NCBI RefSeq assembly: GCF_029030725.1
Contig: NZ_CP113162.1
Coordinates: 1,858,501 to 1,922,500, forward strand
Origin: [Pseudomonas] carboxydohydrogena
Lineage (GTDB): Bacteria; Pseudomonadota; Alphaproteobacteria; Rhizobiales; Xanthobacteraceae
Reading direction: 5' to 3'
DNA: 64,000 bases
Both the position numbers and the translations under genes were made by a program. The notes below the pieces were generated by a model that was not told the origin of the DNA, ran no database searches, and worked only from the letters and a program-made list of their open reading frames with translations. Shown piece after piece: positions 48,303-55,863 of the stretch; within the stretch, counting starts at the first letter, position 1, and each line of letters opens with the position of its first letter.

Positions 48303-49838
48303 GTGACTTCGGAAGCCGCGCGCCTTCGTACGATGTGGCAGATTGGCCTTTTGACGGCCGGCTTTCTCATACTCGTCGCAATCAGTGCCGCCTCGCTTTA
48401 TCTCGGCCATCGCGCCCGCACCGACTCATTGTGGGTGACGCATACGATCGAGGTCGAAGGCCAGATCGGCATCGTCCAGCTCCAGCTCCAGCGCGCCGAA
48501 AGCGCCCTGCGTGGCTTCCTCCTGACCCAGGACAAGAGCTACCGGTCCGACTTCGAGCAGGCCGAAGCGCTGATCACTCCATCGATTTCCCGGTTGCGGG
48601 AATTAACACAGGATAATCCCGTCGAACAAAGCAACATTGCGACACTTGAAAAGCTGGTAAAGCAGCGGCTTCAATTCTTCCACACCGTCATCCCAGAGAT
48701 TGATTCCGGCCGGATCGACCAAGCCCGAACGGCCCTGATGAAATCCTCGCAGGGCGATGAAATGAGCCACCTGCTGGATGTTGCGCGTGACATGCGTGCG
48801 GAGGAAAATCGCCTGTTCGAGCTTCGCACCGATGCAGCGGATCGCAGCCAGTCGCTGAATGTGATGGTCACGATCATCGGCAGCGGCTTCATCATTCTGT
48901 TCGCGGTCCTTTCCATTCTGCTGCTTCGCACGTCGGCGCGTGCGCGCAACGATGCCGAGGCACGACTGCGGGACATCAATCTTAATCTCGAATCCACCGT
49001 GGATGAGCGCACCGGCGATCTGCGCGAGGCCAATCAGGAAATCCAGCGCTTTGCTTATATCGTCAGCCACGACCTGCGCTCGCCACTCGTCAACATCATG
49101 GGTTTCACCAGCGAACTGGAAGAATTGCGCGGAGACATTTTCAACCGCATCGCCCGCTATAGCCGCGCCGCGGCCGGCGCACCGCCTCAGGCCGTCTCGG
49201 AAGGAGGCGCCGACGAACTCGTTCTCGCGCCTGAAGATCACAAGCTGTCGGAGGATTTTTCGGAGGCGCTTGGGTTCATCAAATCGTCGATCGGGAAAAT
49301 GGATCGCCTCATCAGCGCGATCCTCAAGCTCACGCGCGAGGGACGGCGGGAGTTCAACCCTGTCCATGTGGACATGCGCGCGCTGATTCAGGAAATCGCC
49401 AACAGCATGACCCACCAGACCACCGAGGCTCAGGCGCAGATCAATATCGATCCCCTGCCCAATCTGGTCAGCGACCGTCTTGCGCTCGAGCAGATCTTCT
49501 CCAATTTGATTGAAAATGCGCTGAAGTATCTGCGGAACGATGTTCCCGGCGAAATCAGCATCCGTGGCCGCACCAAGCTGGGCTTTGTGGTATACGACGT
49601 CATCGACAACGGGCGGGGTATCGATCCCAATGATCACGATCGTATTTTCGACCTGTTTCGCCGCGCGGGCATGCAGGACAAGCCCGGCCAAGGCATCGGC
49701 CTCGCGCATGTGAGAGCCCTGGTCCGCCGGCTCGGCGGTTCCATTACGGTCTCGTCCGAACTCGACAAGGGCAGCACGTTTACGATAGCGCTGCCCGCAC
49801 AGTGGAATTTATCAAGGCAAGGGAAGTCGTATGGGTAA
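48303..49838 (+). CDS. Membrane sensor histidine kinase with CHASE3 domain
   Basis: The 511-residue protein has a GTG start. TM1 is near 13-35, followed by a helical periplasmic CHASE3-type sensor (about 40-185, RAESALRGFLLTQDKSYRSDFEQ) and TM2 near 188-210. A coiled linker leads to the HisKA motif YIVSHDLRSPL with phospho-acceptor His at about 256, then HATPase motifs NLIENALKYL, DNGRGIDP and GIGLAHVRALV. About 45 extra residues, Ala/Pro/Glu-rich, sit between the H box and the second DHp helix, where related phytochrome-type kinases have about ten. It overlaps the next gene by 8 bp, so it is probably coupled to that response regulator. Confidence 0.9.
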   Translation: MTSEAARLRTMWQIGLLTAGFLILVAISAASLYLGHRARTDSLWVTHTIEVEGQIGIVQLQLQRAESALRGFLLTQDKSYRSDFEQAEALITPSISRLRELTQDNPVEQSNIATLEKLVKQRLQFFHTVIPEIDSGRIDQARTALMKSSQGDEMSHLLDVARDMRAEENRLFELRTDAADRSQSLNVMVTIIGSGFIILFAVLSILLLRTSARARNDAEARLRDINLNLESTVDERTGDLREANQEIQRFAYIVSHDLRSPLVNIMGFTSELEELRGDIFNRIARYSRAAAGAPPQAVSEGGADELVLAPEDHKLSEDFSEALGFIKSSIGKMDRLISAILKLTREGRREFNPVHVDMRALIQEIANSMTHQTTEAQAQINIDPLPNLVSDRLALEQIFSNLIENALKYLRNDVPGEISIRGRTKLGFVVYDVIDNGRGIDPNDHDRIFDLFRRAGMQDKPGQGIGLAHVRALVRRLGGSITVSSELDKGSTFTIALPAQWNLSRQGKSYG

Positions 49839-50271
49839 TCCTGTCAAAATCGTGATGATCGAGGACGACGAGGGACACGCCCGCCTGATCGAGCGGAATA
49901 TCCGCCGTTCCGGCGTCAATAACGACATCATCCCCTTCACCACCGGCACCGAGGCCGTCAACTATCTGTTCGGCGCGGACGGAACCGCCGACCAGCACAA
50001 GGGACAGGCGCTTCTGATCCTGCTCGACCTCAATCTGCCGGACATGACCGGCATCGACATCCTCAGGCGCGTCAAGGACAACGCAACGCTGAAGTCCGCG
50101 CCCGTCGTCGTGCTCACCACCACCGACGACGCGCAGGAGATCAAGCGCTGCTACGAACTCGGCTGCAACGTCTACATCACCAAGCCCGTCAATTACGAAA
50201 ACTTCGCCAACGCCATTCGTCAGCTCGGCCTGTTCTTTTCCGTGATACAGGTGCCGCCGGTCAAAGCATGA
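49831..50271 (+). CDS. Single-domain response regulator (Rcp1-like)
   Basis: The 146-residue stand-alone receiver has an acidic pair in VMIEDDEGHARLIERN, the phospho-acceptor Asp at about residue 66 in LLDLNLPDMTG, Thr in VVVLTTTDD and Lys in YITKPVNYENF. There is no output domain. The EGHARLIERNIRR start and DLNLPDMTG motif resemble Rcp1-type partners of phytochrome-like kinases. It overlaps the kinase gene upstream and the next gene downstream (4 bp), so all three should be translated together and form one phosphorelay. Confidence 0.92.
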   Translation: MGNPVKIVMIEDDEGHARLIERNIRRSGVNNDIIPFTTGTEAVNYLFGADGTADQHKGQALLILLDLNLPDMTGIDILRRVKDNATLKSAPVVVLTTTDDAQEIKRCYELGCNVYITKPVNYENFANAIRQLGLFFSVIQVPPVKA

Positions 50272-51350
50272 CGCCCCCCAAACCGCGATTGCTGTATATC
50301 GACGACGATCCGGGCCTTGCCCGGCTCGTCCAGCGTGGACTGGAACGCCATGGCATCGACGTCGATCACGCGCTCGATGGAGCAAGCGGAATCGCGCGCC
50401 TGAAAAGCGGCGGCATCGACGTCGTCGCGCTCGACCAGCACATGCCCGGCCTCGACGGCCTCGATACGCTCGAGCAAATCTACCGGCTGCCGATGGCGAC
50501 ACCGCCGATCGTTTTCGTCACCGCCTCGGAAGACAGTCAGGTCGCCATCACCGCGCTGAAGGCCGGCGCCATCGATTATATCGTCAAGGACACCAAGGGC
50601 GATTTCGTTCCCCTGCTTCATGCGGCCGTCACCGGCGCACTGGAAACCGCGCGCCTGCGCAAGGCCCGCGAGGAAGCCGAGGCCGAGGTCCACGCCTCAC
50701 GCGACCGCTATGCGGCACTTGCGGCCGAACGCGAGATGTTGCTGCGCGAGGTCAACCACCGCGTCGGCAACTCCCTTCAGATCATCGCTTCGCTGCTGCA
50801 TCTTCAGGCGTCGTCGAGCAGCGACGAACACGTCAAGGCCGCGCTCACCAATGCGATGGGCCGTGTCGCAGCGGTCGCGCAAGTTCATCGCCGCCTTTAC
50901 ACGTCGCACGACCTCAAGAGCGTCATGCTGAACCAGTATCTCGAAGCCCTGCTGGAGGATCTGCGCCGTTCCGCCGAAGGCAACCGCATGTCGCGCCTGA
51001 CGCTGAAAGCCGATCCCGTCGAGATCGATCCGGACCGCGCGGTCGGCATCGGCATCATCGTCAACGAACTGGTGATGAACGCCGTCAAATACGCTTACCC
51101 CGACGGCGCAGGCCCGATCCATGTCGATCTGCACAATCGCGCGAAGAACATCGAACTCGTGATCTCCGACGAAGGTGTCGGCTTTCAGGCCAAGCAGGAC
51201 CCCCGCTCCACCGGCATGGGCCAGCGCATCGTCAGCGCCATGGCCATCAAGCTCGATGCGAGCGTGGAACGCGATCCCTCGCATTCCGGCACGCGGATCG
51301 TGATCAATTTCAGCCCCTCCGGCAAAACGCCCCCCGCCGCACACGCCTGA
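50268..51350 (+). CDS. Receiver-histidine kinase hybrid (HisKA_2/HWE-type)
   Basis: The 360-residue soluble protein has an N-terminal receiver domain (acidic IDDDPG, phospho-acceptor Asp at about 56 in [13 protein letters not shown], Lys in YIVKD). A coiled linker (about 128-155) leads to a HisKA_2 domain with His at about 164 in [21 protein letters not shown], and then a HATPase with [19 protein letters not shown] and DEGVGF. Kinases of this class often drive general stress or light responses in alphaproteobacteria. An N-terminal receiver lets phosphorylation control the kinase. Third gene of the module. Confidence 0.92.
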   Translation: MTPPKPRLLYIDDDPGLARLVQRGLERHGIDVDHALDGASGIARLKSGGIDVVALDQHMPGLDGLDTLEQIYRLPMATPPIVFVTASEDSQVAITALKAGAIDYIVKDTKGDFVPLLHAAVTGALETARLRKAREEAEAEVHASRDRYAALAAEREMLLREVNHRVGNSLQIIASLLHLQASSSSDEHVKAALTNAMGRVAAVAQVHRRLYTSHDLKSVMLNQYLEALLEDLRRSAEGNRMSRLTLKADPVEIDPDRAVGIGIIVNELVMNAVKYAYPDGAGPIHVDLHNRAKNIELVISDEGVGFQAKQDPRSTGMGQRIVSAMAIKLDASVERDPSHSGTRIVINFSPSGKTPPAAHA

Positions 51351-51381
51351 CGGCGGCGGCATCTTCCGCTACAATGAGCCC

Positions 51382-52068
51382 ATGAGCTCGCGCGACACCG
51401 CAACGTCCGAAATCACGCCCGAGGTGTTGTTGCGGGCCTATGCCTGCGGCATCTTTCCGATGGCGGAAAGCGCCGACGATCCGAGCCTGTTCTGGGTGGA
51501 GCCGGAACAGCGCGGCATCTTTCCGCTCGATGGCCTGCATATTTCCTCTCGCCTCGCACGCACCGTGCGCTCGGACCGCTACCGCGTCACGGTCAATGCC
51601 GCTTTCGAGCGCGTCATCGGCGAATGCGCGGCTCCCCAGCCCGGGCGCGAGGACACATGGATCAACCACCGCATCCGCAAGCTCTACGGCGCGCTGCATG
51701 GGATCGGCCACTGCCACAGCATCGAGGCATGGGACGGCGACGAGCTTGCGGGCGGGCTGTATGGCGTGTCGCTCGGCGGCGCATTCTTCGGCGAGAGCAT
51801 GTTCCACCGCAGCCGCGACGCTTCCAAGGTGGCGCTGGTTCATCTCGCCGCGCGCCTGATCGCGGGCGGCTTCGGGCTGCTCGATACGCAATTCGTCACC
51901 GAACATCTGCGTAGCCTTGGCGCCGTCGAGATATCCCGCCGCAAATATCGTTCGCTGCTCGACCACGCCATTCAATTGCCGGGAGATTTTTTCGCACTGC
52001 CTGCCGATCGCCCTGTGAATGGCGCGGATGCACTCGCGATCGTGCGCGGGACAGGCGGCCAGACGTAA
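51382..52068 (+). CDS. aat: Leucyl/phenylalanyl-tRNA-protein transferase
   Basis: The 228-residue N-end rule enzyme adds Leu or Phe to proteins with N-terminal Arg or Lys, marking them for ClpAP through ClpS. Motifs are [70 protein letters not shown] and [16 protein letters not shown]. It precedes DUF2155 and NDUFA12 (convergent), as in many alphaproteobacteria. Confidence 0.95.
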   Translation: MSSRDTATSEITPEVLLRAYACGIFPMAESADDPSLFWVEPEQRGIFPLDGLHISSRLARTVRSDRYRVTVNAAFERVIGECAAPQPGREDTWINHRIRKLYGALHGIGHCHSIEAWDGDELAGGLYGVSLGGAFFGESMFHRSRDASKVALVHLAARLIAGGFGLLDTQFVTEHLRSLGAVEISRRKYRSLLDHAIQLPGDFFALPADRPVNGADALAIVRGTGGQT

Positions 52069-52088
52069 CTCTGCGCTGTTAGGTAAGC

Positions 52089-53006
52089 CTAACGGAAAGC
52101 ACCGGGCGGCGGCGGCAGCATTTGGCGCTGCTGCACAGGTTGCTGAGCTGGCGGCTGAGGCCGCGGCTGGCGCTTCGGCTGCTGCTGTTGCACAGGCGGC
52201 GGAGGCTTCACCGGCTCGTTCTGCGCCGTTACCGGCTGCTCAGGGCCCTTACAATCCGTCAGCCAGACGTCATAGATGGGATGTTCGACCGCATGCAGGC
52301 CGGGGCTCGCCGCGAACATCCAGCCGGAGAAGATCCGCTTCACTTCATTCTGGAGCGTGATCTCATCGACCTCGACGAACGCGTCGGTGTTCGCCGCCTC
52401 TGTCGCGGGGCGCGTGTAGCAGGCATCGGTCTTCACCCGCAGCGCGCCGAACTGAACGGTTTCGCCGATATCTTCATCGAAGGTGATGATGCGGCCGGTG
52501 ATCTTGTCGAGACCGGAGAACACCGCCTTCCTGTTCGGAATCTTCACGGCGGGCGGCTCGGTCACGATCTCGTCGCCGGGCTGCAACGTCGCCGGAGATT
52601 GCTGCGGATTGCCGCGCGGCTGCTTCTGGCCCGGTGGCAGGCCGGGCAGCGGATTGGCTGCCGGCGGATTGGCCGCGACACCCGGATGCTGTTGCTGCGG
52701 AGGGACCGCCGCGCTGCCCGGCGGCGGCGCCAGTGGCTGGGATTGCACGGCGCCCGGCAAGGGCGCGGCCTGCCCTCGCGGCAATGGCCGGGACTGCTGC
52801 GGCGCGGGCAACAGGCGGCCCTGCGGAATTTCGGGCACTTCTTCTTCGTCGGGGTCCTGTGAAGGATCGCCGCGCTGGATTCCGGCGGGAGGACGCAATG
52901 GCTGATCGGAAAAGATATTGCCGATCTGCGCGCGCGCGGACGGCAAGGCGAGCGGCGGCACCGCGATCAATGTCGCAAACAAAATCGTGGCGGCGGTTCG
53001 GGACAT
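52089..53006 (-). CDS. DUF2155 secreted protein with proline/glutamine-rich linker
   Basis: The 305-residue protein has a signal peptide (1-27, ending SARAQ), then about 120 residues rich in Pro, Gln and Gly. The DUF2155 domain follows from about residue 155 (VKIPNRKAVFSGLDKITGRIITFD, then FGALRVKTDACYTRP and FSGWMFAASPGLHAVEHPIYDVWLTDC) with two conserved cysteines. A Pro/Gln-rich tail ends it. The function of DUF2155 is unknown; it is conserved next to aat and NDUFA12 in alphaproteobacteria. Confidence 0.88.
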   Translation of the reverse strand: MSRTAATILFATLIAVPPLALPSARAQIGNIFSDQPLRPPAGIQRGDPSQDPDEEEVPEIPQGRLLPAPQQSRPLPRGQAAPLPGAVQSQPLAPPPGSAAVPPQQQHPGVAANPPAANPLPGLPPGQKQPRGNPQQSPATLQPGDEIVTEPPAVKIPNRKAVFSGLDKITGRIITFDEDIGETVQFGALRVKTDACYTRPATEAANTDAFVEVDEITLQNEVKRIFSGWMFAASPGLHAVEHPIYDVWLTDCKGPEQPVTAQNEPVKPPPPVQQQQPKRQPRPQPPAQQPVQQRQMLPPPPGAFR

Positions 53007-53121
53007 TGCGCGCTCTGCTTAAGCGATTCGAACTCGCGACATTCTACGGAAACCGCACGGCGCGAGGCCATCGGTTAACACGGGCATTGCGGCAGCGAAA
53101 GGGCGCGCGCCCGCTCGTCTT

Positions 53122-53532
53122 TCAGCTACCCGGCGTCCAGGCCTGATAGTCGCCGGTCGCCTTGGGACGCTGGCCGCTTGCCAGAGTCGAACCCGACGGA
53201 CGATAGGCCGCCGGCGTGCCGGTCAGGTTCGGGCGGTGCGGTTTCTGCCATTCGCGCGGCGTGTAATGTTCCTCGGTCGGCGGCACATCGACGGTGTGAT
53301 GCAGCCAGCCATGCCAGTCCGGCGAAACCTTGGTGGCTTCGGCATAGCCGTCATAGATCACCCACCGCCGCTCGATTCCGAGAGTCGGATCGATCTTGCC
53401 GCCCCTGGTGCGGTAATAGCGGTTGCCCATCTCGTCGGTGCCGACCAGTTCACCAAATCGCCAGGTCCAAAGCTGGGTCCCGAACGTGAATCCGTTCCAC
53501 CAGGTAAAAATCCTCAAGAAAAACAGCTTCAT
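53122..53532 (-). CDS. NDUFA12-family accessory subunit of respiratory complex I
   Basis: The 136-residue protein matches the B17.2/NDUFA12 family: LRIFTWWNGFTFGTQLWTWRFGELVGTDEMGNRYY, RRWVIYDGYAEATKVSPDWHGWLHHTVD and the PHRPNLTGTPAAYRP C-terminal part. This supernumerary complex I subunit is found in mitochondria and alphaproteobacteria. The frame is open to 53634, but ATG 53532 gives the family N-terminus. Same strand as DUF2155, 115 nt upstream of it. Confidence 0.93.
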   Translation of the reverse strand: MKLFFLRIFTWWNGFTFGTQLWTWRFGELVGTDEMGNRYYRTRGGKIDPTLGIERRWVIYDGYAEATKVSPDWHGWLHHTVDVPPTEEHYTPREWQKPHRPNLTGTPAAYRPSGSTLASGQRPKATGDYQAWTPGS

Positions 53533-53786
53533 GGGAGAATCCGTGCGATCGGGGAGTCTTGCGCGCGCCCTTGATGCCACCCGCCTCTGCCCTTGTCCAG
53601 ATGCAGCTTCGGATACCGCTTCCGGCTTGGGCAAGGTACGGAAAGGTAGGGCATTTTGTCATGGAACTTTGCCACAGAAGCGCCGAAAACCCTCCCGACA
53701 TTTCGGGAACTTCATGGAACGCGTCCTTATCCCGCGCGTTAGAATATGGCGAACATCGCCCGACAGGGATTTTTTGGAGTTACAGA

Positions 53787-54206
53787 ATGAGCAATTTGAC
53801 CAAGGGTATCGCAGTTGCCGCTATTGCGTTGGCGCTGCCGTTGACCATGGGTTCCAGTGCGAATGCCGCGCCGCTGATGGCGGGGTCGGCCCTGTCGGCC
53901 GCAAGCGGCGCAACCGCGTCCTCCAACCTCATCGACGTCCAGTGGCGTCGTCATGGCTATTACCGCCGTGGCGGCTATGGCTGGGGCGGCGTCGGCGCAG
54001 GTCTCGCGGCCGGTGCGCTGATCGGCGGTGCCATCGCGGCAAGCCAGGCTCCCTATTACTACGGTCCGGGTCCGGGCTATTACGCGCCCGCTCCTGCCTA
54101 TGTGGAAGGCGACTCGGTATCGTACTGCATGCAGCGCTACAAATCCTACGACCCCCGCAGCGGCACGTTCCTCGGTTACGATGGCCTGCGCCATCCTTGC
54201 CCGTAA
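53787..54206 (+). CDS. BA14K-family secreted protein
   Basis: The 139-residue protein has a signal peptide (GIAVAAIALALPLTMGSSANA), a Gly/Tyr-rich middle with a hydrophobic stretch (GAGLAAGALIGGAIAAS), and the BA14K C-terminal motif SYCMQRYKSYDPRSGTFLGYDG. The founding member is an immunoreactive Brucella lectin-like protein; the function in free-living relatives is unknown. GGAG stands 10 nt before ATG 53787. A terminator follows at once, so it is monocistronic. Confidence 0.85.
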   Translation: MSNLTKGIAVAAIALALPLTMGSSANAAPLMAGSALSAASGATASSNLIDVQWRRHGYYRRGGYGWGGVGAGLAAGALIGGAIAASQAPYYYGPGPGYYAPAPAYVEGDSVSYCMQRYKSYDPRSGTFLGYDGLRHPCP

Positions 54207-54227
54207 ATCTTCATGTAACGGATGAAG

Positions 54228-54258
54228 AAAAGCGGCGTAGCAATACGCCGCTTTTTTT
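54228..54258 (+). terminator. Intrinsic terminator after the BA14K gene
   Basis: AGCGGCGTA (54231-54239) and TACGCCGCT (54244-54252) form a perfect 9-bp stem with a GCAA loop and a following T-run. An A-run on the other side means it can also serve the convergent EamA gene. Confidence 0.9.
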
Positions 54259-54264
54259 GTTGCC

Positions 54265-55200
54265 TTACGAACGCGCCGCGATGGCGACGCCTATGACCGT
54301 CAGCAGCAATGCGCCGATCTGGGGAATGCCGAGCGGCTCTCCAAGGGAGATCGCCGACGCCACCACGCCGGTGACCGGCACGATCAATGTCCCGATCGCG
54401 GCCGTCGAGGCCGGCAACCGCTCCAGCGCGGCAAACCAGCAGGCATAGCCGATCGCTCCCTGAAAAATGGTGCTGAATCCGAACAGCAACCAGCCAAGCG
54501 CCGACATCCCGCCGAAGTGTGGATGCTCGAACAGGATGCCGATCAGCGCCACGGGAAAGCAGCCAAGCCCGATCTGCCAGACCGCAGCCGGCAGCGGACG
54601 AATCGCGATGGGCCGCCGTTTGGCGAGAACCGCGCCGAGAGCGAACAGAAGGGCCGCTATCAGCGCGTAAGCGATTCCCGGTATCTTCTCCCAGGAGACG
54701 TTGATGCTGTCGCCGCCCATCAACAGCACGACGCCGCCGATCGCCATTGCAATGGCAATGACCCGCAGCACGGAAAGCCGTTCGCCAAGCATCGGCCACG
54801 CAAGACCCGCGGCCCACACTGGAATCGTGGCACCGAGAATCGCGGTTTCCGAAGCCGGCAGATGCACCAGCGACAGCCCCATCAGCCCCATCCAGAAGCC
54901 GACCATCAGCGCCGCATAAAGAACGAGCTTGCCCCATTCGCCACGCGGTGCGCGCAATGACTGCCCCTTCGCCAGAACGAAACCCGCAAGAATCAGCGCG
55001 CTGAACACCCCCGGCAGGCCACGGAGCGTCAACGGCGGCAGTTCATGCAGCAGATACTTGGCGACGGGCCAGTTGATGCCCCAGATAATGGTGGCGACGA
55101 ACAGCAACGCGTAGCCGACGGCACGGTTTTCGTGCGGCGGTTGGGTCGAGGAAGTTGGAGGCGACACCGCAATCGGCTCGTCCGGCGCGCGTTGGTCCAT
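54265..55200 (-). CDS. EamA/DMT-superfamily transporter (RhaT/YdcZ-like permease)
   Basis: This 311-residue membrane protein has ten predicted hydrophobic helices in two EamA repeats. The first begins AVGYALLFVATIIWGINWPVAKYLL, and the second has ALIAALLFALGAVLAKRR and ends LGEPLGIPQIGALLLTVIGVAIAARS, with the typical P..G..S.GEP signature. Drug/metabolite exporters of this kind move amino acids or nucleobases; the substrate here is unknown. It lies alone between the terminator and the nrdJ leader. Confidence 0.88.
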   Translation of the reverse strand: MDQRAPDEPIAVSPPTSSTQPPHENRAVGYALLFVATIIWGINWPVAKYLLHELPPLTLRGLPGVFSALILAGFVLAKGQSLRAPRGEWGKLVLYAALMVGFWMGLMGLSLVHLPASETAILGATIPVWAAGLAWPMLGERLSVLRVIAIAMAIGGVVLLMGGDSINVSWEKIPGIAYALIAALLFALGAVLAKRRPIAIRPLPAAVWQIGLGCFPVALIGILFEHPHFGGMSALGWLLFGFSTIFQGAIGYACWFAALERLPASTAAIGTLIVPVTGVVASAISLGEPLGIPQIGALLLTVIGVAIAARS

Positions 55201-55863
55201 CGGCTGCTCTCGGAGAATCTATACCCACAGTGATTGTGGAAGACGGGGAGAAAGCCACGCGGCGGCCCCACGGTCCACCCGAAAAGCGCCAGACTGGATG
55301 CATGGACGACGGCAGTTTCTGCATGTCTTCCAAGGCCGGGAACGGTGAGCAAGGAACCTGCCGAAAGGGGCATTTTCGCCTTTGGAATCGGGACGGACTC
55401 ACCCATACTTTGCTGGCGGGACACACGGCCCAACGAGGCTGAACGCCACTGGCAATCCCCGTTTTCCACCATATTTAGTGTTTGATTCAGGATTGAGTAC
55501 TAATTCTTGACGGGCGCGCGGGAGTCGTCCTAGCGTTCGGACTGTCGGGTGCGGAGTATTCGCGTTGGCGCCAGACCCTATCGCAACAAGCCAGCAGACA
55601 GCTCCGCCGTGCCGGGACAGGCCGCGGACAGAGGACTTGTCTGCGGTTTTTGAAGTCTAGCCCGCGAACACAACGCGGGCATGAACGGGTGGGTGGCGTT
55701 GGAGCCGGTCGGGCGCAGAACCTGACGACGCTCCGCAGAGTTAAACAGGCCGGGGCCGCATTCGGGCCAGATCATGGCCAAACGGCGAACCTTAGGTTCG
55801 CGAACTGAAATCTTCCGGCGCCGCGAGAATGCGGGCCTGCCGGACATTGAGACGGGGCATACG
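55201..55863 (+). promoter_or_regulatory. Long intergenic region between the EamA gene and nrdJ
   Basis: No gene is supported in these 663 nt. From 55466 there are two NrdR-box-like elements, and below them an apparent leader of over 300 nt with several hairpins. One is CCGCGGACA...TGTCTGCGG around 55622-55647, another GCCCGCG/CGCGGGC at 55660-55680, and a third GAACC/GGTTC near 55787-55799. The upstream half (55201-55460) shows no strong signal. The region probably holds the nrdJ promoter and a structured leader. Confidence 0.5.
55466..55512 (+). promoter_or_regulatory. Tandem NrdR-box-like sites upstream of nrdJ
   Basis: Site 1 (55466-55481, CCACCATATTTAGTGT) matches the NrdR consensus ACACWATATATWGTGT at 13 of 16 positions. 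Site 2 (55497-55512) keeps the core C..A..T.T.G symmetrically. The boxes are 31 bp apart centre to centre, the three-turn spacing typical for NrdR pairs. NrdR represses ribonucleotide reductase genes in response to nucleotide state. Position and target gene support the call. Confidence 0.55.

Noticed and set aside
52078-52093. GTTAGG/CCTAAC hairpin between aat and DUF2155 as a terminator
   Set aside because: Short stem without a T-run and overlapping the DUF2155 stop; not convincing as an intrinsic terminator.
55347-55362. Sequence resembling a B12 box (GAGCAAGGAACCTGCC) upstream of nrdJ
   Set aside because: It has a one-base deletion and a substitution relative to the B12 box, the other conserved blocks of a cobalamin riboswitch are not found upstream, and it lies before the likely promoter elements and about 500 nt from the gene.
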